A stretch of 64,000 nucleotides of DNA from a virus. Of the stretch, positions 40,572 to 47,930 are shown piece by piece; within the stretch, counting starts at the first letter, position 1; each line of letters starts with the position of its first letter. The stretch lies in IMG/VR virus record IMGVR_UViG_3300027763_002499, positions 1 through 64,000 of that record. One strand, given 5' to 3'. The translations under genes were made by a program, and so were the position numbers. The notes beneath the pieces are model-generated. The model saw only the letters and a list, made by a program, of their open reading frames with translations, was not told where the DNA came from and searched no databases.

Positions 40572-41129
40572 ATGATTGCATTAAACGCATACCCTGCACT
40601 ATTACTCAACGCCGATTTTCAACCGGTCCATATGCATCCATTAAGTACTATAAATTGGCAAGACGCTATTAAATCAGTCTTTTCTGATCGAGTGAATGTA
40701 GTTGCAGAATACGATGTTGAAATTCATAGTGCTACGCAAAGTTGGCGCTTGCCCAGTGTTGTGGCTCTCAAAGACTATGTCAAAAGAGACCAAACTCCTA
40801 CATTCAGCAGATACAATGTTTATCTACGTGACCAGTTTACTTGCCAATATTGTGGAGGAGAGTTTGAAGCTCGTCATTTGACATTTGACCATGTTATCCC
40901 AAGAGCACATGGTGGTATAAGTTCATGGCAAAACGTTGTTGCGGCTTGCAGTCCTTGCAATCACAAAAAAGGATCAAAGTTGCCAAATGAAGCCAAGATG
41001 TTCCCGATCAACAAACCTGTACCTCCTACTGCATGGGACTTGTACGCTAGGGGAAAACGTAGGCCTCAAAGTAATCTACACGAATCTTGGAGAGATTATC
41101 TATATTGGGATAGTGCTTTAGAAGCATAA
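40572..41129 (+). CDS. HNH endonuclease
   Basis: 185 residues. CQYCGGEFEARHLTFDHVIP then HGGISSWQNVVAACSPCNHK is a classic HNH: two CxxC pairs for structural zinc, D-H, N and H. The N-terminal 90 residues (LNADFQPVHMHPLSTINWQD) are typical of the free-standing HNH family of marine and freshwater phages. It may be a homing-type or packaging-related nuclease. Isolated on the plus strand. Confidence 0.85.
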   Translation: MIALNAYPALLLNADFQPVHMHPLSTINWQDAIKSVFSDRVNVVAEYDVEIHSATQSWRLPSVVALKDYVKRDQTPTFSRYNVYLRDQFTCQYCGGEFEARHLTFDHVIPRAHGGISSWQNVVAACSPCNHKKGSKLPNEAKMFPINKPVPPTAWDLYARGKRRPQSNLHESWRDYLYWDSALEA

Positions 41130-41131
41130 AG

Positions 41132-41158
41132 AAAAGGCTGTCAATCCGACAGCTTTTT
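41132..41158. terminator. bidirectional terminator between convergent genes
   Basis: AAAAGGCTGTC / GACAGCTTTTT, an 11-bp stem with one G-T wobble and a 5-nt loop, followed by a T run on the plus strand. It includes the stop of the 41141 gene. Confidence 0.8.
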
Positions 41159-41482
41159 CATCATCAAAGACTCGGCTTCGTCTTTTCTTCTTTCAGCTTG
41201 CGCTTCGGCCAACATTGGGACTGCTTGTCTTATAACCGTTAGCATGAATTCTTCACCAGCTTCCCTCATATGACTAAACTCGGGCTTTGAGCTAACATAA
41301 CAGTATTCACTGTCATTAAGCATTTCCTTTAATGCACCCATGATTAGAATTGAGATTTGTTTTTCCTTAGGTGTCATGTGATTAATGGCAATAGCAGGTT
41401 TTACCGGACTAGCCACTCCGAAACAGATTTTCCTCCAAGTTGCCCTGAAGCTGTTGATAATTTTTTCCATCGTGAGTTGCAT
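41141..41482 (-). CDS. hypothetical helical protein, start uncertain
   Basis: Up to 113 residues; the better conserved-looking part begins at MTPKEKQISILIMGALKEML (start 41377, 78 residues), because the longer form overlaps the upstream gene by 82 nt. Helical, with a charged tail. Function unknown. Confidence 0.55.
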   Translation of the reverse strand: MQLTMEKIINSFRATWRKICFGVASPVKPAIAINHMTPKEKQISILIMGALKEMLNDSEYCYVSSKPEFSHMREAGEEFMLTVIRQAVPMLAEAQAERRKDEAESLMMKKLSD

Positions 41483-42006
41483 ACGCTGTTATCTCTAACA
41501 ATTACTCTACCAAGCAATACTACCAAAGCCCATTCCTTTCTTTCCCATCGAGGAAGATAAGGTTCAATTGGCTTGCCTGTATTTTTATATTCTTCACTGA
41601 GTATTTCTCTCATTAATGGATGTTTGGTTTGTGGGTTAATAGTATGATATACAGCATCTGGTGGTGGTACTGTACCGTCGGGAATACGGTCAGCTTCATA
41701 CCAATGTCTGAATCCTTCACTTAACCATTCTACCATTACCTGTTTTTCCCAGAGTAATCTGTTGGCACTATCCCTCAAGTGTTTGTTGTGCCACTCACCC
41801 GGTGAACCGTGTGTGATAATGGCCACTGATGTATTGTCTCCGCCAACAACGCCAATGATATCGCTAGGATCTACATCAAATGGTGCCCTGTCAGCTGGTA
41901 TTACTTTACCATCGTGTAACACGACTGTTAAACCAGCACGATCTTCACCTACAGGATTTCCATCCCACCATTCAAACATTTCAGAATAACCACTTGGTGC
42001 GCTCAT
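41401..42006 (-). CDS. free-standing peptidase-G2/IMC-like domain protein
   Basis: 201 residues. NPVGEDRAGLTVVLHDGKVI, DIIGVVGGDNTS, YLPRWERKEWALVVLLGRVI and the closing SRWKKLS match the C-terminal intramolecular chaperone/autoprotease module (peptidase G2) of tail-spike and fibre proteins. Here it is a separate gene far from the fibres. It could act in trans on a fibre or be itself a short virion protein. The catalytic Ser/Asn/Asp arrangement cannot be confirmed by eye. Confidence 0.65.
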   Translation of the reverse strand: MSAPSGYSEMFEWWDGNPVGEDRAGLTVVLHDGKVIPADRAPFDVDPSDIIGVVGGDNTSVAIITHGSPGEWHNKHLRDSANRLLWEKQVMVEWLSEGFRHWYEADRIPDGTVPPPDAVYHTINPQTKHPLMREILSEEYKNTGKPIEPYLPRWERKEWALVVLLGRVIVRDNSVCNSRWKKLSTASGQLGGKSVSEWLVR

Positions 42007-42560
42007 TTAGTTTCCAATTTTACGTTTAGTTCTTTTAAGACTTCCCTATATAAAGGTTCGCCTGCGGCAACTTGTTCCTTCCAAGTTTTGCCAGCGCCAG
42101 AATCTGCCGGATCGCTAATGTATTTCCATACTTCAATATCAATGCCTAGTTTATTTGCAGCCTTGGCCACACTGTAGGCCTCCATATCAACTACATCACA
42201 CTCAACACGAAGTTTGTTGGGTTCTGTAATAAAGATGTCACCTGATGCACAAGTCTTGCCTACGCCTGGCATGATAATCATACTTTCTGGATCATTAAAG
42301 TGAATGCCAGGTTGCATACCAAGTGCCATCAAGTTTACATCATGTTGCCATACAGTATTGATACGATGAACACCTGTGCCAAGTGTAATGCCACCAGCAG
42401 TGCCCATGTTAATAATACGCTTAGGATGATACAAGTGGCATAGGCGCATTGTGTTAATTGCGGCATTTACTTTACCTACGCCAATGCAATGTACATTAGA
42501 ATATTCTTTAAAAAGATTTGGCGCTTCGTCTGTGAGTGCAAATACAATTAGATCAGTCAT
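42003..42560 (-). CDS. MTA/SAH nucleosidase-like protein
   Basis: 185 residues, PNP/UDP phosphorylase fold. INMGTAGGI near residue 50 and the base-binding segment VVDMEAYSVAKAANKLGI, then ISDPAD. These fit nucleosidases (M-E of the ribose site, D-P-A-D as the adenine site). It would split adenine off MTA, SAH or 5'-deoxyadenosine. It overlaps the APT gene by 8 nt, so adenine could go straight to AMP. Confidence 0.75.
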   Translation of the reverse strand: MTDLIVFALTDEAPNLFKEYSNVHCIGVGKVNAAINTMRLCHLYHPKRIINMGTAGGITLGTGVHRINTVWQHDVNLMALGMQPGIHFNDPESMIIMPGVGKTCASGDIFITEPNKLRVECDVVDMEAYSVAKAANKLGIDIEVWKYISDPADSGAGKTWKEQVAAGEPLYREVLKELNVKLETK

Positions 42561-43110
42561 TTATTAATCCAAAAACACGAACACCTTTTTCTTCTAACAA
42601 CCGTTGTCCTGGTAAGAATGAGAGGTTAACCAATACGGCCACGTTCATTGAAGTATATGGGATAGCTAGGTTATTATGCAATAATTTACAAATTGCTTCT
42701 GCTGTGCCGCCCGTTGCAAGTACATCATCAATGATTAATATTGGGCGATTGCCAATGTTAGTGGTTGTTGAAAGTTCCAGGGTATCGGTACCATACTCAA
42801 GATTATAAGTTTGGCTCCACACGGCACCAGGAAGTTTACCTGGCTTCCTTACCACATGCAAAGGTAGTTTACAATGATTTGCAGTTGGAGCACCCCAAAT
42901 AAAGCCACGAGCATCAGCGGCAAAAATATCTTGTACATTGCAATCTTCAGCAACTGCTTTAAACCATTGTACACTTTGATCAAATGCAATTGGGTGCTGA
43001 CAAAGTCCAACTGTATTAAGATAATTAACTCCTGGCTTGGGCCAGTTAGAATATATTGGTATATGTTTGCGTACAGAGTCTGATGTTGTTGAAGTAAGAT
43101 GTGTTAGCAT
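42553..43110 (-). CDS. adenine phosphoribosyltransferase-like protein
   Basis: 185 residues of type-I PRTase fold. FAADARGFIWGAPTA, the flexible-loop sequence VRKPGKLPG, EYGTDTLELS and the PRPP site ILIIDDVLATGGTAE all match APT. It makes AMP from adenine and PRPP. Coupled with the nucleosidase at 42003-42560. Confidence 0.85.
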   Translation of the reverse strand: MLTHLTSTTSDSVRKHIPIYSNWPKPGVNYLNTVGLCQHPIAFDQSVQWFKAVAEDCNVQDIFAADARGFIWGAPTANHCKLPLHVVRKPGKLPGAVWSQTYNLEYGTDTLELSTTTNIGNRPILIIDDVLATGGTAEAICKLLHNNLAIPYTSMNVAVLVNLSFLPGQRLLEEKGVRVFGLIND

Positions 43111-43150
43111 ACAACTAATTAGTATCTATACTTCCAGCATGTAAGATCAA

Positions 43151-43165
43151 AATCCTGCTAGGATT
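43151..43165 (-). terminator. small intrinsic terminator
   Basis: AATCCT-AGC-AGGATT, a 6-bp stem followed leftwards by TTGAT, right after the 43171-43866 gene. Short and weak. Confidence 0.45.
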
Positions 43166-43170
43166 ATAAA

Positions 43171-43866
43171 TTACAAAATCTTTACTCTGGTCAGTCTGGT
43201 TTCTTTTGTACCAAACTGATCATTACCATGTGCTTTAACAACACCAACAATGGGGAATTCTTCAGGTGAGTCGGGCCACATATCAACCATCATGCTACTG
43301 GACCAAAAATACATGTTAGTACCATCTGTGGCACGAACAACACTCCCTGGAAATGCTCGGCCCATATATTTTGCCACCACACGAACTTTTAGGTTAAGCT
43401 TTTGGCCGATTTCGCCTTGATGGATACTGGTACGTGCAACAAGGTCTAGCTCTTCCTTTTTGCGTTCTTTAACCAACTCCCTGCGATACCTGCTGGGCAT
43501 ACAAGCAAGATAAGCCAAACCCATACGAACATTAACTTTTTCTTCAGTGATCAAATTTAAAATCTTTTGATCAAACTCTGATATCTTGCCTGTAATGGCA
43601 TCCATGGCAATATATTGAAAGTGTTCGTTTAACTGCTGGGCTAACGCACGGTCTTCATCTGTAATATTGACCATGCCAAGTTTAACTTGGTCCGCAATAA
43701 TATCTCTGTTTGGCCTCAACTTAACATTGCCAGTTTCTTGATCAAGCTCAGCAAACTTAATGTATTGTCCGCCATTGATCCGATCAGCTAGAGCAACCAA
43801 GGACCAGGCATCAATGAGGGGAAGTACACCTTCTTTGAGGAACTTTGTCTTTTCTTGATTATCCAT
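43171..43866 (-). CDS. hypothetical protein
   Basis: 231 residues. The N-terminal helices (LPLIDAWSLVALADRINGGQ) and a C-terminal beta part (RVVAKYMGRAFPGSVVRATD, TRLTRVKIL) might be an OB or similar fold. It has its own promoter. Function unknown. Confidence 0.65.
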   Translation of the reverse strand: MDNQEKTKFLKEGVLPLIDAWSLVALADRINGGQYIKFAELDQETGNVKLRPNRDIIADQVKLGMVNITDEDRALAQQLNEHFQYIAMDAITGKISEFDQKILNLITEEKVNVRMGLAYLACMPSRYRRELVKERKKEELDLVARTSIHQGEIGQKLNLKVRVVAKYMGRAFPGSVVRATDGTNMYFWSSSMMVDMWPDSPEEFPIVGVVKAHGNDQFGTKETRLTRVKIL

Positions 43867-43903
43867 TGTTGATAACTTTCAAATTGAAACGTTGATGTTT
43901 GCT

Positions 43904-43932
43904 ATTATACCACAAACAAACAGAAAAGTCAA
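43904..43932 (-). promoter_or_regulatory. sigma70-type promoter
   Basis: TTGACT (43927-43932), 17-bp spacer, TATAAT (43904-43909), about 38 nt upstream of the 43866 start, which lacks a clear Shine-Dalgarno. Confidence 0.75.
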
Positions 43933-43954
43933 TGGTTAATATGTTGTATACAAT

Positions 43955-44395
43955 TTACATAGAAATACACAATCTGATTCCTCTACTGCGAAGCTTTTCT
44001 TCCCAGGCAAAAAATGTTGTGTATCCGTGGGTCATAACGCCGTGATATTCCCATTCCCATTGATGGACCATTTCATGGGCCACTACAGAAATAAACTTTT
44101 TAAAATTGGGCCAGTGTTTTTGCAACCTTATGGCTTTTGTGTAATAAGGTCCCCAACGACTGCCGCGTTGTAGGCCTTCGCACTCTCCCCAGATTTGTCT
44201 ATGCTTATAATCCCTGACTATAATTTTAGGGATTGTAAGAGCATTACTAAAAACGGAAGAATTGATAGAATGATAGACTGTTTTGGCAAGATTTTCGGTA
44301 GCGACAAATGGACATTTTATGCCCATATTATTGGCCACCCCTACTAATTGATGTAGTTGGTATCGTGGAGACTGTTTTAGTTCTAAAACTACCAT
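43955..44395 (-). CDS. SprT-like metallopeptidase-fold protein
   Basis: 146 residues. VVAHEMVHQWEWEYHGVMTH gives H-E-x-x-H plus a later His, the SprT/WLM arrangement. It has a full-length SprT-like domain. A second zincin is at 377-781. May cut DNA-protein crosslinks like SPRTN, or other proteins. GGAG upstream of the start; a CTAAATA motif lies 35 nt away. Confidence 0.65.
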   Translation of the reverse strand: MVVLELKQSPRYQLHQLVGVANNMGIKCPFVATENLAKTVYHSINSSVFSNALTIPKIIVRDYKHRQIWGECEGLQRGSRWGPYYTKAIRLQKHWPNFKKFISVVAHEMVHQWEWEYHGVMTHGYTTFFAWEEKLRSRGIRLCISM

Positions 44396-44429
44396 GTATA
44401 CTCCTGCCTGTACAGATAACTGTACTAGC

Positions 44430-44436
44430 TATTTAG
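44430..44436 (-). promoter_or_regulatory. candidate late promoter motif CTAAATA
   Basis: CTAAATA reading leftwards, 35 nt before the 44395 start. Shares GACTAAATA with the 2099 site. Confidence 0.35.
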
Positions 44437-44483
44437 TCATACATCTGGTGTTATAAACTACAGTTATAGGAAGCAATTAAAGC

Positions 44484-45095
44484 TTACTTTAAATACCGTT
44501 GTAGTGCTTGTTCTATATCAGTCCAATTGTTAAACTTTCGGATGCGAATATCTGAAAATTCATGGTTCCATGGCTGATTCATTAAAAATGTAGCATGCCC
44601 TGCCTGAGCACTGGCTATGGCTGTTGATTCAAGAGCAGTGATACAAATACTATAATCATAGCCTTTTAAAATTGGATAAAAATTTTCATCTTTGTGCATC
44701 ACATAGACATCGTTGAAAATACCAGGAAAAAGTAGTTCAAGATTTGCTCTGCGTAATATTGCCCTATGCATGTCTTTGCTTGCTCTACTGAAAGCAATGA
44801 TATGCCAACCTCGACTTTTAATTTTAGACAGTGCTGTATCTGCTCCTAGACATGGAAGGGTAGCACCCCATTGCCAAGAATATTCGGTAAATTCTTTAAG
44901 CCATAAATCAGCGTGTTCATCACTAACGCCTAGCCAGGATCCAAGTTTTTCCCTGTCAGATATTTTTTCTGAGGAAACTTTACTTAAACGATCTAGTCCT
45001 GCTAGCCATTTTACAAATGCAGTAAGCGTATCAAGACACGTATCGTCTATGTCGATGATTAACTTTGGTGGTAGTTCATCAGACGAGTTCAACAC
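44484..45095 (-). CDS. HAD-like protein (GTG start)
   Basis: 203 residues starting at a GTG that overlaps clpS by 17 nt. Motif I LIIDIDDTCLDTL and the motif-II-like HIIAFSRAS are clear. The late acidic motif is not: where the 24559 paralogue has IEDKP, this one has ICITALESTA, so a metal ligand seems lost. It may bind rather than hydrolyse phosphates. Confidence 0.6.
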   Translation of the reverse strand: MLNSSDELPPKLIIDIDDTCLDTLTAFVKWLAGLDRLSKVSSEKISDREKLGSWLGVSDEHADLWLKEFTEYSWQWGATLPCLGADTALSKIKSRGWHIIAFSRASKDMHRAILRRANLELLFPGIFNDVYVMHKDENFYPILKGYDYSICITALESTAIASAQAGHATFLMNQPWNHEFSDIRIRKFNNWTDIEQALQRYLK

Positions 45096-45384
45096 TAACC
45101 CCTAATGGGTGACCATTTGTTCTAGCAACCTGTGTAGACTCAAGTGCTTTTTGTTCAGCAACTTCGTAGCTATAAATTCCAGCAGTGCCTTTTCCTTTTT
45201 CATGTACTTCAAGCATGATTTTAACAGAAGCATCATGGCTGTGGTGAAAAATTGCTTTTAGCAATTCAATTACAAATTCCATAGGCGTAGCGTTGTCGTT
45301 TAAAATAACAACACGGTAACGTTCGGGCTCTTTTACTCCTACTATGTTTTCTGTTTTCTTAATTGTGTCTACTGCTGTGCTCAT
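45079..45384 (-). CDS. clpS: ClpS-type N-recognin adaptor
   Basis: 101 residues. The core YRVVILNDNATPMEFVIELL, AIFHHSHDASVKIMLEVHEK and YSYEVAEQKALES cover the ClpS signature (D-x-x-T-P-M-x-F-V, H-x3-A). The hydrophobic pocket for N-degrons is thus present. It normally feeds N-end-rule substrates to ClpA; the phage also has a ClpA-type unfoldase at 18485-20701. A CTAAATA motif lies upstream. Confidence 0.9.
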   Translation of the reverse strand: MSTAVDTIKKTENIVGVKEPERYRVVILNDNATPMEFVIELLKAIFHHSHDASVKIMLEVHEKGKGTAGIYSYEVAEQKALESTQVARTNGHPLGVSVELV

Positions 45385-45407
45385 TTTAAAAATCCATATT
45401 CTATTTT

Positions 45408-45437
45408 TATTTAGTAAGGTAGCAGGTGCTACCTTAC
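45408..45437 (-). terminator. hairpin between hsp20 and clpS with CTAAATA
   Basis: An 11-bp perfect stem GTAAGGTAGCA / TGCTACCTTAC around a 2-nt centre (45414-45437). Leftwards it is followed by CTAAATA (45408-45414), the proposed late promoter motif for clpS. So it can end hsp20 transcription and precede a new start. Confidence 0.6.
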
Positions 45438-45443
45438 ATTATC

Positions 45444-45875
45444 TTATTCCTTTATTAAAGGAATTTTTTTAGGTTGTAGTTGGTCTGGAATTTGTTGTTC
45501 CAAATCAATGACTAACATACCGTCTTTGAGACTTGCTGTTTTTACTTCAACATGGTCAGCTAATACAAATTCTTGTTTAAAATTTCGTTTAGCAATACCA
45601 CGGTAAACAAAAGTAGTATCAGCAGATTCCTCTTCTGATTTCTTACCTTCTACAACAAGGATATTTTCTTGTTGAGTAACATCAATATCAGCTTCACTAA
45701 AGCCTGCGACGGCCATAGTGATGCGAGTAGCAGTGTCACTGATCTTCTCAACATTGATTGGTGGGTAAGTACTTTTACCTTGGGGGCTTGTAGCCATTAA
45801 GCGTTCGAGTTCATTAAAAATGTTATCGAAGCCGATACCAAAGTGGTGTGATGGGAATAGTCGCAGATTTGACAT
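45444..45875 (-). CDS. small heat-shock protein Hsp20 (IbpA type)
   Basis: 143 residues with an alpha-crystallin domain: INVEKISDTATRITMAVAGF, ENILVVEGKKS, RGIAKRNFKQEFVLADHVEV, LKDGMLVIDL. It starts SNLRLFPSHHFGIGFDNIFN, like IbpA. A holdase that keeps misfolded proteins soluble. It has its own promoter with a long leader. Confidence 0.9.
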   Translation of the reverse strand: MSNLRLFPSHHFGIGFDNIFNELERLMATSPQGKSTYPPINVEKISDTATRITMAVAGFSEADIDVTQQENILVVEGKKSEEESADTTFVYRGIAKRNFKQEFVLADHVEVKTASLKDGMLVIDLEQQIPDQLQPKKIPLIKE

Positions 45876-45908
45876 GATATAGTCTCCTTTATTAAGCGAG
45901 TTTTAATT

Positions 45909-45995
45909 TGACAACCCCTCTTGGGCCTTGTCTTGTAATGCTAACCCTCATGGCATTAGCATTACAATTGTATTTATCATTGACATGAAAGTCAA
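45909..45995 (-). promoter_or_regulatory. hsp20 promoter with palindrome and structured leader
   Basis: TTGACT (45990-45995), 17-bp spacer, TACAAT (45967-45972). A perfect 10-bp inverted repeat GTAATGCTAA / TTAGCATTAC with an 11-nt centre (45935-45965) covers the transcription start and may be an operator. The next bases (GACAAGGCCC...GGGGTTGTC) can form a second hairpin in the roughly 85-nt leader. Confidence 0.65.
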
Positions 45996-45998
45996 GTA

Positions 45999-46274
45999 TT
46001 AAAATAACCTTTTTCTTGTACCTTCTCTTGCTGGTCTGCGTCCTTCAAGTTCATCTTTTTCAACCTGACGCAACCAGCGTCTACGGGCTTGATTTTCATC
46101 TTTTAATCTACGCACACATGGTTTTACATACTCCATGCGTTCGCGGACTTCTTCTAATAGGCCGCTTTCCTGAATTTTGTTCTTAAATTTTCTTAGAGCT
46201 TTGTCAACATTGCCATCCTTGACTTCTACTCTTGCTCCACCCTTTCTTGTGGAACTTGGCTTGTCTCTACTCAT
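45999..46274 (-). CDS. rpsU: ribosomal protein bS21
   Basis: 91 residues. [36 protein letters not shown], and a basic C-terminus match bS21, with about 20 residues more than the E. coli protein. bS21 sits next to the anti-Shine-Dalgarno in the 30S subunit and affects mRNA selection. Phage bS21 is known from large phages. It starts as an ATGA with clpX. Confidence 0.85.
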   Translation of the reverse strand: MSRDKPSSTRKGGARVEVKDGNVDKALRKFKNKIQESGLLEEVRERMEYVKPCVRRLKDENQARRRWLRQVEKDELEGRRPAREGTRKRLF

Positions 46275-47506
46275 CTTGCAATGACTTCTTTATTTTTATA
46301 GATCATAACAGGCAAGTGGTCCTCCACTGCTTTTTCGTTGATTATGACTTTACTTAATCCTTCATGTGATAATTCGGGTAGATTAAACTGTGTTTTTAAC
46401 AGAATATTCTCAACAATGCTCCTGATTCCACGAGCGCCTGTTTTTTTAATAAAACCAAGTTTGGCTATGGCTTTTCTTGCTTCGGGTGTAAATTCTAGAG
46501 ATACCTTATCCATTTCAAATATAGCACAATATTCTTTTTCAATGCTATCTTCTGGTTCAGTCATAATTCTAACCAAGTCTTCAATCGACAATTCATTGAG
46601 AGTTGTTATTACTGGTATACGTCCCATGAACTCGGGAATCATACCAAACTTAACAAAATCGTCGGGTTCAACAGCAGACAACCACGAATCAACATTTTGT
46701 TTTGCTGATTCTACTGTAGCATTAAAACCAATTTTTACCCCACCGGTCACACGCTTTTTTACTTCTTCTTCGAGACCAACAAATGCGCCGCCAAGGATAA
46801 ACAGTATATCTTTTGTATTAACAATGTTTGCTTCACTGCCCGGGTGTTTACGTCCACCGTTAACTGGTACACGACACTCGGTACCTTCTATTAATTTTAA
46901 CAATGCTTGTTGTACACCTTCGCCTGATACGTCACGAGTAATACTTGCGCTTTCACTCTTACGACCTTTCTTGTCAATTTCGTCAATGTAGATAATACCT
47001 TTTTCAGCTTTCTTAATGTCACCATCGGCACTTTGAACAAGACGATGAATAATACTTTCAACGTCGTCACCTACATAACCACTTTCAGTTAGTGTGGTAG
47101 CATCAGCAACAGCAAACGGAACATTAAGGCGCTCTGCTAATTTTTTAGCAAGCAATGTCTTACCACTACCCGTTGGCCCAATCAATAGTACATTACTTTT
47201 CTTAATAAGATTGCCAAAGATGTTATAGTGCAATCTTTTGTAATGATTTCTAACTGCGACGCTCAGTGCAATCTTTGCTGAGTCTTGGCCAACAACAAAT
47301 CTATCAAGATATGATTTAATTTCACTAGGGGTAGTTGTATCGTTAAACTCAATGTTTTTATTTTTATCTTTGTCTGAATCCAATGCTTCAAGGCAAAGAT
47401 TAATACACTCGTTGCAAATGTATGCCTTGTCCCCAGCAATTAGTGCTTGGACTTCGTCCCTATGCTTATTGCAAAAACTGCAATAGAGTGATATTGACTT
47501 ATCCAC
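46271..47506 (-). CDS. clpX: ClpX unfoldase
   Basis: 411 residues from a GTG at 47506; a TTG one codon earlier is also possible. A four-cysteine zinc domain (CSFC...CNEC) dimerises and binds adaptors. Walker A GPTGSGKT, Walker [10 protein letters not shown], the RKH-like and [18 protein letters not shown] segments are intact. The loop VKIGFNATV supplies the I-G-F that docks on ClpP. Full-length and apparently functional. Operon with bS21. Confidence 0.95.
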   Translation of the reverse strand: MDKSISLYCSFCNKHRDEVQALIAGDKAYICNECINLCLEALDSDKDKNKNIEFNDTTTPSEIKSYLDRFVVGQDSAKIALSVAVRNHYKRLHYNIFGNLIKKSNVLLIGPTGSGKTLLAKKLAERLNVPFAVADATTLTESGYVGDDVESIIHRLVQSADGDIKKAEKGIIYIDEIDKKGRKSESASITRDVSGEGVQQALLKLIEGTECRVPVNGGRKHPGSEANIVNTKDILFILGGAFVGLEEEVKKRVTGGVKIGFNATVESAKQNVDSWLSAVEPDDFVKFGMIPEFMGRIPVITTLNELSIEDLVRIMTEPEDSIEKEYCAIFEMDKVSLEFTPEARKAIAKLGFIKKTGARGIRSIVENILLKTQFNLPELSHEGLSKVIINEKAVEDHLPVMIYKNKEVIAR

Positions 47507-47921
47507 CAAAAGCTGCCTCTAATAATACAGGTAAGTTATCCAAGTCATCAAAGCAAGGAACGTCGATTGCATTGAGCAAAGCAACAAACTCGTCGTTACC
47601 ATCCTTCACATAAAATACAACAGGATTATCTAATTTGCAAAGTCCTAATGCCATGCGTATTTCTTGTTCAGTACAACTTGATGTATCAACAATGATTAAA
47701 TTACAATTATCAACCACATGCCAATACCAGACCCAAGCCTTTGGGTCTTTTGAACCTGATTCATTTACATAAAATGTAATTTGATTCTGAACTACCTTTT
47801 CAATTGTAGTTAGGGCTTTGTCTTGCCATTTTTTATCACTACCTATTAGACATATTGCAATGCCTCCACCAGGCATATACAATGTTGGTGGACTAACAAC
47901 ATAAACATTAGAATCGTTCAA
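47499..47921 (-). CDS. hypothetical protein, perhaps 2-deoxyribosyltransferase-like
   Basis: 140 residues. [20 protein letters not shown] resembles the N-terminal IFLAGP/W-Q-x-x segment of nucleoside 2-deoxyribosyltransferase-like proteins, and [20 protein letters not shown] the later D...E-x-x-x. The match is weak. It lies upstream of clpX with overlap. Confidence 0.4.
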   Translation of the reverse strand: MNDSNVYVVSPPTLYMPGGGIAICLIGSDKKWQDKALTTIEKVVQNQITFYVNESGSKDPKAWVWYWHVVDNCNLIIVDTSSCTEQEIRMALGLCKLDNPVVFYVKDGNDEFVALLNAIDVPCFDDLDNLPVLLEAAFGG

Positions 47922-47930
47922 AATACTTCC

